Shown here: piece by piece, positions 23,975-39,131 of the stretch
Position numbering within the stretch: position 1 is the first letter of the stretch
Layout of the letters: each line of letters opens with the position of its first letter
Source: Glandiceps talaboti
Lineage: Eukaryota; Hemichordata; Enteropneusta; Spengelidae
Length of the DNA stretch: 64,000 bases
Reading direction: 5' to 3'
NCBI RefSeq assembly: GCF_964340395.1
Contig: NC_135570.1
Coordinates: 3,976,322 to 4,040,321, forward strand
Made by a program: the position numbers and the translations under genes
The notes under the pieces: generated by a model
What the model was told of the DNA's origin: nothing
Database searches by the model: none
The model's input: only the letters and a program-made list of their open reading frames with translations

Positions 23975-24540
23975 AGAGTACCTGAAGAACAATTTCCCTG
24001 TAAATCACAGTTCTTACAATCTCTCCAAACTTTCCCATATCAAAGATTGTTCCTGGTGTTTTTGAAATAATACAAGAATTTAGGGGGTTAACCATCTTGT
24101 GTTTTCAAGTAAATCAATAATCTTTTATTTTTCCACAGCGTTAATACAGTATTTGGTGGCCATATTGGATTCTAAGAGTTAATACAGTATTTGGTGGCCA
24201 TATTGGATTCTAAGAGTTAATACAGTATTTGGTGGCCATATTGGATTCTGAGAGTTAATTCAGTATTTGGTGGCCATATATACAAAAATTTTGGGGGTTC
24301 ATTGTCTTGTTTTCAAGAAAATCATGAGTCTCTTATTTTCCCACAGAGTTAATTACTTGGAGGCCATATTGGATTCTAAAATGACTAAATATATATATAT
24401 ATATATATATCATTGTGACTTTTATTTGTACGATAACTGTTTTCAACTGAGAACTAAAGGTTGAAGTTTTCTTGAAAAAATATAACAGCAAAAGTTTAAA
24501 GAGACTGAGTTTATTTCCGGGGTGTATTCTACAATTACAC
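23975..24540 (+). repeat. Dispersed repeat family F2, copy 3, with internal tandem expansion
   Basis: Most complete copy. The core (TTAATACAGTATTTGGTGG, CCATATTGGATTCTAAGAG) is tandemly repeated with a 38-bp period at 24141, 24179, 24217 and 24255. A larger part of the element (GGGGGTT-ATTGTCTTGTTTTC to CCATATTGGATTCTAAAATG) is then partly duplicated at 24285-24385. A short TA tract sits at 24388-24410. It ends with AGCAAAAGTTTAAAG as copy 1 does. Confidence 0.85.
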
Positions 24541-27069
24541 AACCAGGGACAGACAAGCATTCACAAGCATAACTTGTTACATACAGGGAAAGTAAACAAA
24601 CAAATTCACTTCAATGGACTTCAATGAATATGAGACAATGTACTAAATTCTCATTTCAAACATTAATGTAGTGGCCTTTTTTTTTTTAATTTAAAAGACG
24701 ATTGTTTGAAGTTGTTTTGTGCATTGAAACTACCAGCAAAATCAGAAACCTATTATCTCTAAGGTGTATAAAACATGTATGTGAAATTACTCGCTGTGAA
24801 AAAGAATCGGATTTCAGTGTTCTATAGAGCTACTGACTACAGGGTAATCACCTGCACTATATTGAGGAAATGTTGGCCGCGAGCACTTTATCACACAAAA
24901 AGTTCTATATTTAATAGTCAAATAAAATTTTAAAAATTCAAAATTTAACAATAATTGTGTAAAATTTTACACAATGTAGCTACTTATTTCATGTAGAAAT
25001 TTGTTCATTTTTTGGTCAGAATTTGTTTCAAACATGCATGACCAAGTGCTGGTAGATCAAATTAAACAAGGGAGACATTTTTTTTTTGCAGTCTGAAAGA
25101 TTGTAATGTTTTTTTGTTTATTTTTGGAATCATTTTTGTTATCTCTTTTATATTTTTCATGAATAGTACATATACTGAAGTAAATATTACAGAAAATTTG
25201 TAAACTGATCATTTTTGTTCACTACAAAGCTGCAAAGTATGCCATTTTGAAATGATATGAAAAATGAAAATTAATGTTTTGGCATACAACAGCAACAGGT
25301 GGTTTCAGCTCCTGACTTGAAGGATCACCCTGTTTGACCTTTCTTGAAAGTTCAAATTAACACACAACCTTCTCCAAACAAGGTCTATTGTATTTCTCTC
25401 TTCATTCATTGTAAACTTGTGAACGTTAAAAAAAATAATTCACAGTTGACAAATTTTTACAATTATACAAGCTACATGTAAAGGAGGATACCCTTGGAGA
25501 CCATTCCACATGCATGTACACAAAGAATGGTCACCCTTAGTTACGAACTGCTGTTGCTTAGATATCTGGCATGTACAGCATAGTGATGATGATGATGATA
25601 AAAGAATTTCTGTGTGTGAGGAGTAATGATACATAGACAATTGCAGAGCATTTTAGAAAAGTTGTATGATCAAATAACTTTTACAGCCTTATTCATCATA
25701 GTCCGAGTAGCATTTTATACTTTTTTTTTAAAAAGATGAAAAAGTAGTGTGATAATACCTTATTTTGTAACATTGATTCTTGCTACATGTAAAAATATTC
25801 TGTGTCTATACCTATAGGTGTTGATATCACTGGGCCAAACTCACTTGTATTTGTAGAAACAAGTATAAACCTGTATCAGCAATACCTGAACACCTCAAGG
25901 AGTCACAATACAAGTATAATATGAAGAATGTCAAAATTTTAAATAATGAAGATTATCTATGTATATGTAGATGCAGGTTGAAGGAAGCCATATGTATTCA
26001 CCAAAGGAAGCCAAATTTAACTCACGATGCCAGCACTGAGATCCCAGCTGTTTTTCTCATTAAAGCTCATTTCATGTGTCTCTTTTGAGTCAAGTGACAA
26101 TATACTACCCTGTGTACAGTACCATTGAGGTACACCCCCATGAGACCATGAGACATCACAAAAATTTTGGGTTTGCTTTGGAGAAAATGTTGACTATGTG
26201 AGTAGGAATTTTCATAATTACATACTTCTGACAATGCTGAAAAGACATCAATGAAAATTAGTATTCCAAAAAATTGCTTGATAGAAATTTTCATGTGTAA
26301 GAACTATTCAATTACTAATCTATGATGAATCCAATCTTTGTTAAAAATAACAAACTTTTTCTTTGTATTTATAGAATTTCATAGTTTTTGCCATTTGGGT
26401 GCTACAATAGAAACAGAATCCAAGTTGGCAAATTTATTTAGGAAATCAAAAAACTTTGTAAATAATTGACTGGAATGAATATAATCATATGTGTTAATTT
26501 TAAAGCAAAGGATTTGTCGGTTTTACAAAAAAAACATGACAAGAAGAGTAGATGCCCGTATTTTTGAATAATTGCCATATAGACTAACACTATTTTTAAA
26601 GTGCAGATTTATGTCTGAATGTATAACTAGTGTAAGGTACATGTGAACAACACATCTGAATCAATCTTCACAAAAAAAACACTGTTAATAAACTGACTTG
26701 ATTCTCCGTGAGTTGAGCATTTAGTGACAGTTTGAATTCGCCATTAAATTGACATATATACTCTGTGAAAGCTCAATTTATTCACACAGTGCGGGGAAAA
26801 TAACTCCTTATGCTGTGAGCTGCCAGTAAATTGCCGGCACATTGAAATACGAATCTAATGAATATCAGCAGTGCTGGAAGGTACGGGACTATTAAGTAAA
26901 TTGACATCACTGAATGTGAACAAGCCAAACATTACCATAGATATTTAGTATTTGTAACATCGCACATTGGAGTTACGGTAACGAGTTACACCTGGGAGGT
27001 CAGATTGAAATTATAATAATTCAAGTAAGTTATTAAATTGTTATAAATAGAAATATCCTTTGATCATAG
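24541..27069. other. Non-coding sequence, 2.5 kb
   Basis: No gene, RNA or clear repeat. A short GATGAT run lies at about 25585-25600. The stretch 26690-27000 is of higher complexity with scattered CpGs and could be a conserved element; there is no direct evidence. Confidence 0.5.
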
Positions 27070-27510
27070 TATTGCAGTTCAACAGGACAAGACATGCATA
27101 TTTCTTCATTTGTTTATCTACTAGTACTTTAAACTTCAAGGAATTCAGTCAGTAAATAGACATACACGACAGTACAGGGCCATACATATTTTTTCATTTG
27201 TTTAACTTTCATCATCAAAGAATTAAGTTGAAGCAGATATACACAACAGTCAGTATAGGGCACATACATATAATTTTTTCTTTGTTGGTTGAACAACTTT
27301 TACTTTCGAAGAATCATGTCAATATAAAAGTCAAAGAATGCAACAGGATATAGGCAATACATTTTTCATCATTTGTTTAACAACTTTTGCCTTCAAAGAA
27401 TACACAGCAGGAAAACATAACACTACAGTGCCATACGTATTTCTTTGTTTGTTTGATGTCTTACACCTTCAAAGATATTAAGTAGATACAAAACAGGATA
27501 GAGCCATCAA
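27070..27510. repeat. Decayed tandem array, about 90 bp x5
   Basis: Units share CCATACATAT-TTTTTCATT, TGTTTAAC, AACTTT, CTTCAAAGAAT and CACAACAG-A. The array is strongly diverged, indicating age. A related stretch (ACACAGCAGGATAAAGCCAT, CAACATAG) reappears at about 28120. Confidence 0.75.
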
Positions 27511-27550
27511 CTTAGTTCTTAAACTTTTGAAACTCTACACACAACTGAAA

Positions 27551-27764
27551 GCAAAACTGAAGCTTTCATCCACACCTCACCTGTGGACTTGTTCACCAGT
27601 CTGATGTTCTATGTTGGTCACGTGTCTCAGTCCTGGAATCATGTGGCAAAAGAATAGACTCCCAGATATGTGAAAGTTGAAAATGATCCCCATCACTGTT
27701 GTGACCAACCTAGAACATCAGACTGGTGAACAAGTCCACAGGTGTGAATGAAAGCTTGCTTTGC
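27551..27764. repeat. Inverted repeat, 65-bp arms, 80-bp loop
   Basis: GCTTTCATCCACACC, CTGTGGACTTGTTCACC, AGTCTGATGTTCTATGTTGG pairs with the complement in CCAACCTAGAACATCAGACT, GGTGAACAAGTCCACAG, GTGTGAATGAAAGC. The left arm has a 5-bp insertion. Likely a MITE or fold-back element. Confidence 0.8.
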
Positions 27765-27954
27765 AAGAATCATGTTGACTGTAAAAAAATGAAAATTGAC
27801 TGAATCCGACTATAATTTGCTTTTCCTCTTCACTGAAGATCATTTTAAACATCAAAACAATGAATAATAATAATTCTGACAATATCAATTAATTATTACA
27901 GATGCCTTGGCAGTTACTTCCCATTTGATGTCTGACGAAAAAGTCTCTCCAGAC

Positions 27955-28100
27955 CCGTCACTGTTAATTTGGATCCAACAAGCTCTAATTTTGATGATTG
28001 TTACATGGTTCATTTGTATAATTTTTAATCCCACAGGTTCTAATTTAATTTATTATTCTATTCATTAAATTAAAAGTTTTAATTCCACAGGGTCTAGTTA
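27955..28100. repeat. Short decayed tandem repeat, about 65 bp x2-3
   Basis: GATCCAACAAGCTCTAATTT, AATCCCACAGGTTCTAATTT and AATTCCACAGGGTCTAGTTA mark three unit starts. Confidence 0.6.
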
Positions 28101-28649
28101 AGCAGATAAAGACATGGATACACAGCAGGATAAAGCCATCAACATAGCACTTAAACACCAGTCTCCTTTCACTCAAAGAGAAGTAACAAAAATATATATG
28201 ACAGAATTTTAATCAAATCAAATAATCTGCCTTCTGCTGCACCAAATTCAAACATTTTCACACAAATAAAAAATCATGAAAATGTCTGTGTTGGCATGAA
28301 ATGTCAACGAGTGAAAGTGCAAAATCTGTGACTGACATTAAGATTTCAACGATCTCATTTAATGGAGAAGGTAGGTAATGACGACATGGATGACATGACC
28401 AGCCCTGGCACATGACCTTCATAGATGATAAATAGCATACTTTAGTTCAAGATAAATGGCAACTCTTGGATCTAACTAGTGAGTGTAATTGATGTTTATG
28501 ACCACATTTAGCCAATACAAATAGTTCAATGAAATTGTGCTAAACCAAGATAATTACTTTTATTGAACAGCATTTGTGAACATTCTTTTCCTTTTGAAAA
28601 CATCTGTAACTGAGGTAATACCATGATGATAGTTTTATTTTTAAATGAA
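28101..28649. other. Non-coding sequence
   Basis: No feature apart from a fragment of the decayed array at about 28120. Confidence 0.5.
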
Positions 28650-28745
28650 TCTACATCGTTGTAAACCACAGCCTCTTTTACGGCACCGTTCAAGACGCAC
28701 CACCGCTTCAGCAGAATACGTGCTCTGGCTTGCAAGAATGATGAC
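28650..28745. repeat. Dispersed repeat F6, copy 1
   Basis: Shares TTGTAAACCACA-GCCTCTTT, GTCCAA / GTTCAAGA, GCTT-AGCAGAA, TGC-CTC-GGCTTGCAAGAATG with 51705-51812, same orientation. It is GC-richer than its surroundings. Class unknown. Confidence 0.6.
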
Positions 28746-28764
28746 TGTACAAGAGGAGGACGCT

Positions 28765-29110
28765 TTTTAATTTATCAATAATTAGAATATTTCAAGAATA
28801 TTTAGACTTTTAAAGTACAAAGTATTTGTGGAAACCCCAATTTGAAAATTATCCATATTACCCAGAGAATGATACAAAATTCCAACACTTTGAAATTACA
28901 TCTGTAGCAGTTGTTTTGTTTTTAAATATTCAAAGTTGTGTACAGATTGGGTGTTTTTTTATTTGTCTATAATTACAAAATTTCAACAATATTTGAATTT
29001 TTGAAGAATATCCTTTAAATGTCTCCTTTTTGAATAATTTTCTGAAACCATGTAAGTGATATAAATTTTCAATACTTTGAACTTCTCATGTTCTAATCTC
29101 TAAAGACCAC
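28765..29110. repeat. Diverged local duplication, about 170-190 bp x2
   Basis: TTTTTAATTTATCAATAATTA, ATATTTCAAGAATATT, AATTCCAACACTTTGAAATT in the first half correspond to TTTTTTATTTGTCTATAATTA, ATTTCAACAATATTTGAATT, AATTTTCAATACTTTGAACT in the second. Confidence 0.6.
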
Positions 29111-29228
29111 ATTCTAAATTAAGTATACACACAATGGGATGTTTTTTATTGTACAGTCATGTAATGCCATCTTTTCATCTGTCTAGCCAATGTGTTTTGA
29201 TTTATAGATGTTTTGTTCTAATGCATGA

Positions 29229-29588
29229 CCTTACGATGCACAGGTTTTATACACCATGCACAAGCCAGGATATCATCTTTGAACAGAAAATATGGATTAT
29301 ATACCCTGACTGTTCTATTGTCATGACAACCTGTTCTTCACTGGTTGTAGTGGTCAAAATATCAGTCAAAATATTCCAAATTGCCATTATTTTTCCTGAT
29401 TTTTCATGACTTATGCTTGAGGAGTTATAATTATAAATTATTCCTCTATATTTTTCTTCATCAGCCGGAATATAATACAAGTGACCTAAGAGTTTGTCAG
29501 TACTCATCTAGTGATTTGTTGACAAAGACCCCTTAGGTCACTCATATTTATCTTGGCTGAACGAAGAAAAATATTGGGCAATAATATC
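29229..29588 (+). mobile_element. Hairpin-tailed MITE-like repeat F1, copy 2
   Basis: Body homologous to copies 1 and 3 (TACACCATGCACAAGCC, TATATACCCTGACTGTTCTA, TTGTCATGACAACC, AATTGCCATTATTTTTCCTG), followed by the palindromic tail at 29436-29588 (ATTATTCCTCTATATTTTTC and GAAAAATATTGGGCAATAAT, inner CAAGTGACCTAAG / CCTTAGGTCACTC). Confidence 0.75.
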
Positions 29589-30308
29589 TTATCGTACATG
29601 TGCTCTTAGTCATTTGCATGGCATGATATTCGAGTCGGTACCAGAATTCATAATTTGAATGGCCAATGGGCAACTCGGTAGATCATTGTTCGAATCCAAA
29701 GCGAAGATACTACATGTAATTCTATCCATTGTACAAAAACTATAAAAGATCAATAGAAATGACATCTGAGAAGGTTATGTGTATGTTACAGATTGTTTAC
29801 ATACACATTATGTAAATAAATATTGAAAGTAAGCATGGTATAGACATGATTATTATAAATGGATACATCGGTTTAGTATGACGCAGAGAACTAAGTGACA
29901 CACTGTTGCAGAAATCTTCCCTTAACTGTTTACTACAAGTTGGTTCAAAGAACCATTTGGGTTTTTGTGCAAGCAAGTCACCTAAAAACTTAAAAATATA
30001 AGTAGTCTAGTACAGTTAATGCACTATGCAGGGATAGTGATTGAACTTATCTCTTACATCATTTCTTTGATGGGGTTAACACTGCCTCAATCAATGATTC
30101 AACCATCACGTCATTCATATACAACGTTTCATTTTTGAGAATTACTTTACACATTGCATTTCAGTTTCACATAGGGAAATGCTAGAAAAGAGCCCCAAGA
30201 CATGTAAGTGCCCAGTGGCATACTTGGGGTAATTCCAAGAGTGCTTGCCATGTCCGTACTCTCACGAGGCATAGCTATAGTGGAAGTGCAGCAAAAAAAA
30301 TCACACGC
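29589..30308. other. Non-coding sequence
   Basis: No gene. A B-box-like TTGTTCGAATCC (29687-29698) follows an A-box-like word with only about 7 nt between. That is too close for a tRNA; possibly a broken tRNA-derived fragment. Confidence 0.5.
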
Positions 30309-30563
30309 ATGAATGCAAAATGCCGGCATACTCTCATTGATCCAGTTGTGTTTTTCAACGTACATGTATCTACTTCGACAACAAGAGGACACAGTTTGAA
30401 ATTATTTAAGGACAGATCCAGATTGGATATACGCAAATATTTTTTCAGTCAACGTGTCATAGACATTTGGAACAGTTTACCAGAAAGGGTTATTGCTAAT
30501 TCATCAGTTAATCATTTTAAAGCATGTATCGATAACCACCTCAGAACAGTAAGGGGTCTTTAA
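30309..30563 (+). pseudogene. C-terminal remnant of a LINE-type (Jockey/CR1/RTE-like) reverse transcriptase ORF
   Basis: The 84-codon frame ends in the C-terminal signature of many invertebrate non-LTR retrotransposon polyproteins: DP-FF then TRGHSLKLFK, R-RLDIRKYFFSQRV, WNSLPE and NHFKACIDNHL. In the intact family this tail follows the reverse-transcriptase thumb and ends the pol ORF, which helps copy the element's RNA into the genome by target-primed reverse transcription. Homology begins around residue 10. Upstream I see none of the palm motifs such as the catalytic DD box, so only the last 75 or so residues remain. This fits the usual 5' truncation of LINE insertions. The frame is still open to its natural stop, suggesting a fairly young insertion. 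The initial M is not a real start. Family assignment below the LINE level is uncertain. Confidence 0.8.
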
Positions 30564-33639
<3,076 letters not shown>

Positions 33640-34370
33640 GATTTTTGTACATATTAATGAACTACCCGAATACCTAGTCTGTAAATATTAATAAGGAATC
33701 ACAAATTCCTAGATATCAGGTTTGTGCATATTAATGAGATTACTCCAATACCTAGATATATGACATGTGCATATTAATGAGGTACTCCAATACCTACATA
33801 TACGACATGTGCATATTAATGAGGTACCCCAATACCTAGATATATGACATGTGCATATTAATGAGGTACCCCAATACCTAGATATATGACATGTGCATAT
33901 TAATGGGGTACCCCAATACCTAGATGTATGACATGTGCATATTAATGAGGTACCCCAATACCTAGATATATGACATGTGCATATTTATGAGGTACCCCAA
34001 TACCTAGATATACAACATGTGCATATTAATGAGGTACCTCAATACCTAGATATCAGGTTTGTTCATATTAATGAGGTATCCCAATACCTAGATATACAAC
34101 ATGTGCATATTAATGAGGTACCCCAATACCTGGATATCAGGTTTGTGCATATTAATGAGGTACCCCAATACCTAGATATCAGGTTTTTGTATATTAATGA
34201 GGTACCCCAATACCTAGATATACGACATGTGCATATTAATGAGGTACCCCAATACCTAGATATCAGGTTTCCGCATATCAATGAGGCACTCACCCACAAC
34301 AGAATAATGCATATCAATGAAGCATCACAGATACCTTAAGATATCAGTTTGTGCATATTAATAAGGCAGT
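33640..34370. repeat. 42-bp minisatellite, about 14-16 units
   Basis: Unit order: CATGTGCATATTAATGAGG, TACCCCAATACCTAGATATA. The period is 42 bp, homogeneous from about 33735 to 34270 and decaying at both ends. Because 42 is a multiple of three, both strands stay open (a 120-codon plus frame repeating INEVPQYLDI and an 84-codon minus frame); this is a consequence of the repeat and not a gene. Each unit carries TGCATATTAAT, a homeodomain/POU-like word, and GGTACC. Confidence 0.95.
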
Positions 34371-36779
34371 ACACCCCTAACTCTTACATTTGTAGATATC
34401 AATGGCATTGGACATAATTTAGAATAGGTAGGAAAAGTACCAAATCTCTGAGGAGTAGCAGATTTAGCATCTTTAATTATTGAATTGTCATTTTTTCTTT
34501 CCAATTGTACATTAATGCTATAGTCATTTGCATTGAATGAGCAGCAATGCAATATACATGTAGCTGTGGGTAAGGAGGTTGATTAAATATTGAACTGTAT
34601 AAGAGGTATGTATTTGTAACTGTGATGACAGGAACTAAAACATTGAAATGTAATTGTAAATGACAGCTATTTCAAGTGAGAAGATTGCATAGGCTTAACA
34701 AGTGACTGCCTAGATATATTTGGCAAACCCTGAGGCAAATATTTTGATTATGTTATCAATGTTTTCAACGAGTATGTGCTTCAAAATACACTGTTGATGC
34801 ATAGTAGCTCTAACGATAAGGTTTTTCTCTGCGTCTAGATCAATCAAAATGTCAGTCACAAGCAATCAAAAGGCTTACAAAATACATATACATGTTCGTC
34901 AACAAGTCTTCGATGCACCACAAAAATTTGCTTTCCAGCCACATTTATACATGTATGACATTCACACTTTCAATTTCAATTTCAGGGAGTGACTGAAATT
35001 AAATCCACAATAAAGTGGTTACAGATGCCCGCTTTTTTCTGATCATGGAACTGACACAGAGTCTGATCGATTTAACTGATTCTGTATATTTAAATAAAAA
35101 AACATTGACATGTCCACAGTATAAACTAAAAGACAAATTTCCCTGTATATTTAATAATAGATTTTTGTATTCAGTTGTGGGATAAAAATACTGAAGCGGG
35201 ACAGCTACAGTGGCTTTTAGGGACGTAGTATCGAAATCTCTAAAAGTGCATGGTTGCATTCATGACGACTACGATACAATGTACATGTATGACTCATCAT
35301 TCGACTTGAAGGCTACGATTTAAATGACTCACTGTGGCATGTTACCTCTGATCTAAGATTTGATTTATTTATCATTTTATATTCATTTAAGCCGTCTATA
35401 TACAGTATAGCATGTTCACTGCATTACACAGATCCCTCCCACAGGTCTACCAATCCTGTTCAATCCATATTCACTGTTAATGTAGTAGTAAAGTGTATTA
35501 GCTGAAGAAAACCTGTGATGCACATAAGGATCAACCCTGCTTTCTAACAGTCATGGTAAATATATCTAAAGCAAGCTGGTGGATTATGTGGGTACAAACC
35601 GTAACAACTGAGTAACATGAAAATAACCACTTAAGCACTGATCCATCTTTCTTTTTATAAGTGTATAAAATACACAAGTGCAATTACTATGAAATTCTTT
35701 CTCCTGTTAAAATACGACAAACTTTTGTCAGGAACAAAGGCAAGAGTGATTCCATCCTTGTTTATTTAGTTGATATCCAGAGAGTCAAAAAAAGTAATTT
35801 TCATTACCTCTGCATTTCACAAATTACTTCTCTAACTATAAACAGAAATATAAATTATTCAAATAAGCCATGACCACAAGAGCCGGACACTGGAGTAGGG
35901 ATTTCTGGGTATGCAAATAATGAAGCTTCTTAGTTGCATATGCTTATTATGTCAACAAGAGCAATAGTGTCGGTTATCATAATTGTTTCTACCTTATTAT
36001 CGCATTGTGTGTTTATCTTCATTCCAAATAGCATAGGAACAAAAACAGTGCATAAAGCATTAGTTCTGAATTTTATAAAATATAGTACACTGCCTACAAT
36101 AAATCCAGATAGTCATTAAACTGTTACAGAACTAAGACAGTTTTACGACTACACTGATGTACATTCTGGATTCATCTCAACTGTTTCACACCCTTTAATT
36201 GTCAAAACATAGTATACAGCCTCCTGAATTACAAAACTGCACATCAATTCTACAATGCCTCATTTGTAGACTGGTTTACATCAGGGTTACTAAAGCTGTC
36301 TCAAGATCATTTTATGGATGCACTGCCATTAATAAATCAAATAAATAAATAAATAATTCTACTCATTGGTGCGTATACCTTCAAAACGGAAAGTCGAGTC
36401 TATGTAACTCACATTGAATGCCTCTCATGATATCATGCATTGTAAATCAAATTACAGACCATCACACAAGCAATAATATGATTATGATATATAAAACTCA
36501 CATGGCTAAGTGATATTTTCAATGTGATTTGCACTAAGCAGAATGAAGATAGCGGCAAAAGTAGCAAAAATAAGTACATATATACTCAATAATACTACTA
36601 ATAGGTGAGAACTAAATTGATGTAAAGTATCATAAGCAAACAAGCAGTTGGAAAAGGAATATTTGAATGATTTTTTAAGCCGTAAAAACAACATGTGATT
36701 TTACAGCACTGACTTTACCGATATTGGTTCCAAATTGGTAATTAGGTTATTATTGTACGTCCCCAGTCTATGTATGAAC
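34371..36779. other. Non-coding sequence, 2.4 kb
   Basis: A short (AAAT)n lies at 36331-36356. No gene is supported. Confidence 0.55.
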
Positions 36780-37162
36780 TTGACATTCCTGTTAGACTCA
36801 TTACTCTTAACTGATCAGTTATATACATATTCAATAACCATAATTATACCATGCATAAACCAAAACTATGGAATTTATACCCTGGTCATTCTACATCATG
36901 ACAACACACATCTATGTCACCTTCTGTTGTATTCAAAACATGAGTCAAAACGTTCAAAGTTGCCATTCATTTTCGAGATTTTTCTTTGATATTACTGGTG
37001 GTGGTATAATTATGTTATTCTCCAATATTTTCTTCATTCAGATGGAAAATACACGTGACCTGAAAGATTTGTCACTACTCGTCTATCAATTTGTAGTGAC
37101 AAAGACTCCTTAGGTAGTCGTATTTTCCTTGGCTGAATACTAAGAAATATATTGGGAATAAC
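36780..37162 (+). mobile_element. Hairpin-tailed MITE-like repeat F1, copy 3
   Basis: Third copy: body ATACCATGCATAAACC, TTTATACCCTGGTCATTCTA, CATGACAACAC, GTTGCCATTCATTTTCGAG, TGATATTACTGGTGGTGGTA, TAATTATGTTATTCTCC. The palindromic tail at 37014-37162 starts GTTATTCTCCAATATTTTC and ends GAAATATATTGGGAATAAC. The outer left boundary is uncertain. Confidence 0.75.
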
Positions 37163-37712
37163 ACCTAAGTGTATAGGTGCAATAATCAAAGCCAAACTTG
37201 TTCATATTTTGTGTTGTCTTTGTGTCATCATCAATTTTGAAATAAGCTTAGGAGGCCATGTCCTCTGTGGATTACATGAACAAAGTTGCAAACTTGACTG
37301 TTAGGTTGTGTTAAAAAGATTATAGTTATTAGGGAATCTCAGGGTAAAATTAAGACATTTTCTCAATAAATAATTCCTCTAGTATCTTTATCATTTATCT
37401 TCAGTTACACAGTGCACTAGAAATACACTTGTTCTACTTTTATTTGACCGCAGTTTTCAATAAATGTGCCAACAACTTTTAATTGTGGCCAGCTTCACCA
37501 GTTAAGTACTAGAATGATTTTACACACATTAAAAGTACCGAAGTATTAAAAATAATAATAGTGAAACAGATTGGAACTTGAAACATGTATATTACTGCAG
37601 TTTGACTGACAGATATCATTACATCAAAGTGACACATGTTGAGTATTATGACGTAACTGTACTGAATTAGATGTTTTCCCCATATAACTTTATCTTTATT
37701 ATACATGTACCA
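37163..37712. other. Non-coding sequence
   Basis: Begins with a small hairpin (CACCTA-AGTGTA-TAGGTG) directly after F1. No gene. Confidence 0.5.
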
Positions 37713-37768
37713 CCACATATTATGTCCAAATCACGGTGAGCCACATATTATGTCCAAATCACGGTGAG
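37713..37768. repeat. 28-bp perfect direct duplication
   Basis: CCACATATTATGTCC then AAATCACGGTGAG occurs twice in immediate tandem with no differences, so it is recent. Confidence 0.95.
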
Positions 37769-39131
37769 AATACAATTCTTCAAACTTCGAATTGTGTCTT
37801 TTTTTGTGAAGCAATGGGCAATGAAACTGTGAAATCCTAGAATGCTAAACAGGTTCATATGAAGATGCAAATCACTCAAAATAATGATAATTTTATTATT
37901 TGAAATGTAGAATTCCTTTCAAAATTGACATATTCTCACAAAGATGTGCATCAATGTTCATTGTACGTTGTATACATGTGCATGTACGTCTTGCATTTTT
38001 GAAAAGCTGTAAATCATGTCTCAACAACACTCATAATTCATGCCTCAGCATATGCTGCTGGTGTTGTGTGAATATCGATAGTTTCTCAGTTATTGCAAAT
38101 TGATGAGAGCTATTCATACATGTTTCAGGTACTCTTGATGCCCCATCACTCATGCCTTCGACTTAAAGGGCCCAGATGTTGCATGTGATTTGCATGTGAC
38201 CTTTAACCTTTAGTAGTTACATCTGCAGATCAATCATTCTGTGATGCTCAGCTTTTTGAATTCTCCAGGAGGACATTATGTTACACCATTTTAAAAATCT
38301 GTCTCAACTTATTAATCACACAAATATGTAATGGAAATATGTATTTATTAATTAAGAATTATACAAATACTGATAAGCATTTTCATCTGTTATTGATTCA
38401 GTTGCTACCAAGTGGTGAATTTATCACAAGCAGTGATAAAACAATAATTTTTGCAAAAATTTAATAATTTGCAGACAACAGTATTTTTGTAATTGAAATA
38501 CAAAATTTCCCAAAAACTCCACTCACATCGGCAGAATATCTTTCAGTATAAACATTAAATTTGTGACAATGAAAGTAACATTATGGTTTGGATTTTGGAA
38601 GATGACAACATTATAGCAAAACAAATTGCATTCATCTTTACTTGATCAGTCACCATATTCTACACTTTAAACATAATAAATCTTGTCGGTGTGATTAATA
38701 ATTACCGTACCAACAGAGTCGTAACATTGGGTTGTAACATTGTCAAAATTGCTCAATAAATTTCACATAATTTCAGAGGGACACGACTATACTGACAACA
38801 TTTGACTTGGGGTACACTGTGCATGTATACTTGGATACTTGCAGCCCTTTAGGCAAAAATCAAGTGACTCAGAGAATATTTGCCTTAATTCAATTTGTAA
38901 CACAGACAATAATTTGAACAGCTATATTAAACATACATACAGACCACGACCTTTCTCTAGCTTAATCCAACATTTTGTGAGATTTCGTTATCAGAGTACT
39001 TTTTTGACTTGATTAAATTCTCTGTCTGAATTTCAATAGAATAGTTTTAGTGTCAAATATGATGATGAAAGGCTGTTAAATTAAGACTAGATTGTATAGC
39101 ACAAGTCAGAAACGACTAAAGCCTTTTTAAT
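37769..39131. other. Non-coding sequence
   Basis: No gene. A DR1-like TGACCT-T-TAACCT lies at 38197-38209. Confidence 0.5.

Noticed and set aside
24230-24260. SRF CArG box in CCATATTGG
   Set aside because: The A/T core is five bases, not the six required for CC(A/T)6GG; the YY1-like reading fits better.
29668-29700. A tRNA gene suggested by A-box- and B-box-like words
   Set aside because: Only about 7 nt separate the two boxes and no cloverleaf can form; at most a broken tRNA-derived fragment.
33977-34339. 120-codon plus frame with a 14-residue repeating peptide
   Set aside because: It is exactly the 42-bp minisatellite read in frame; the opposite strand is equally open, and unit variation shows no codon bias.
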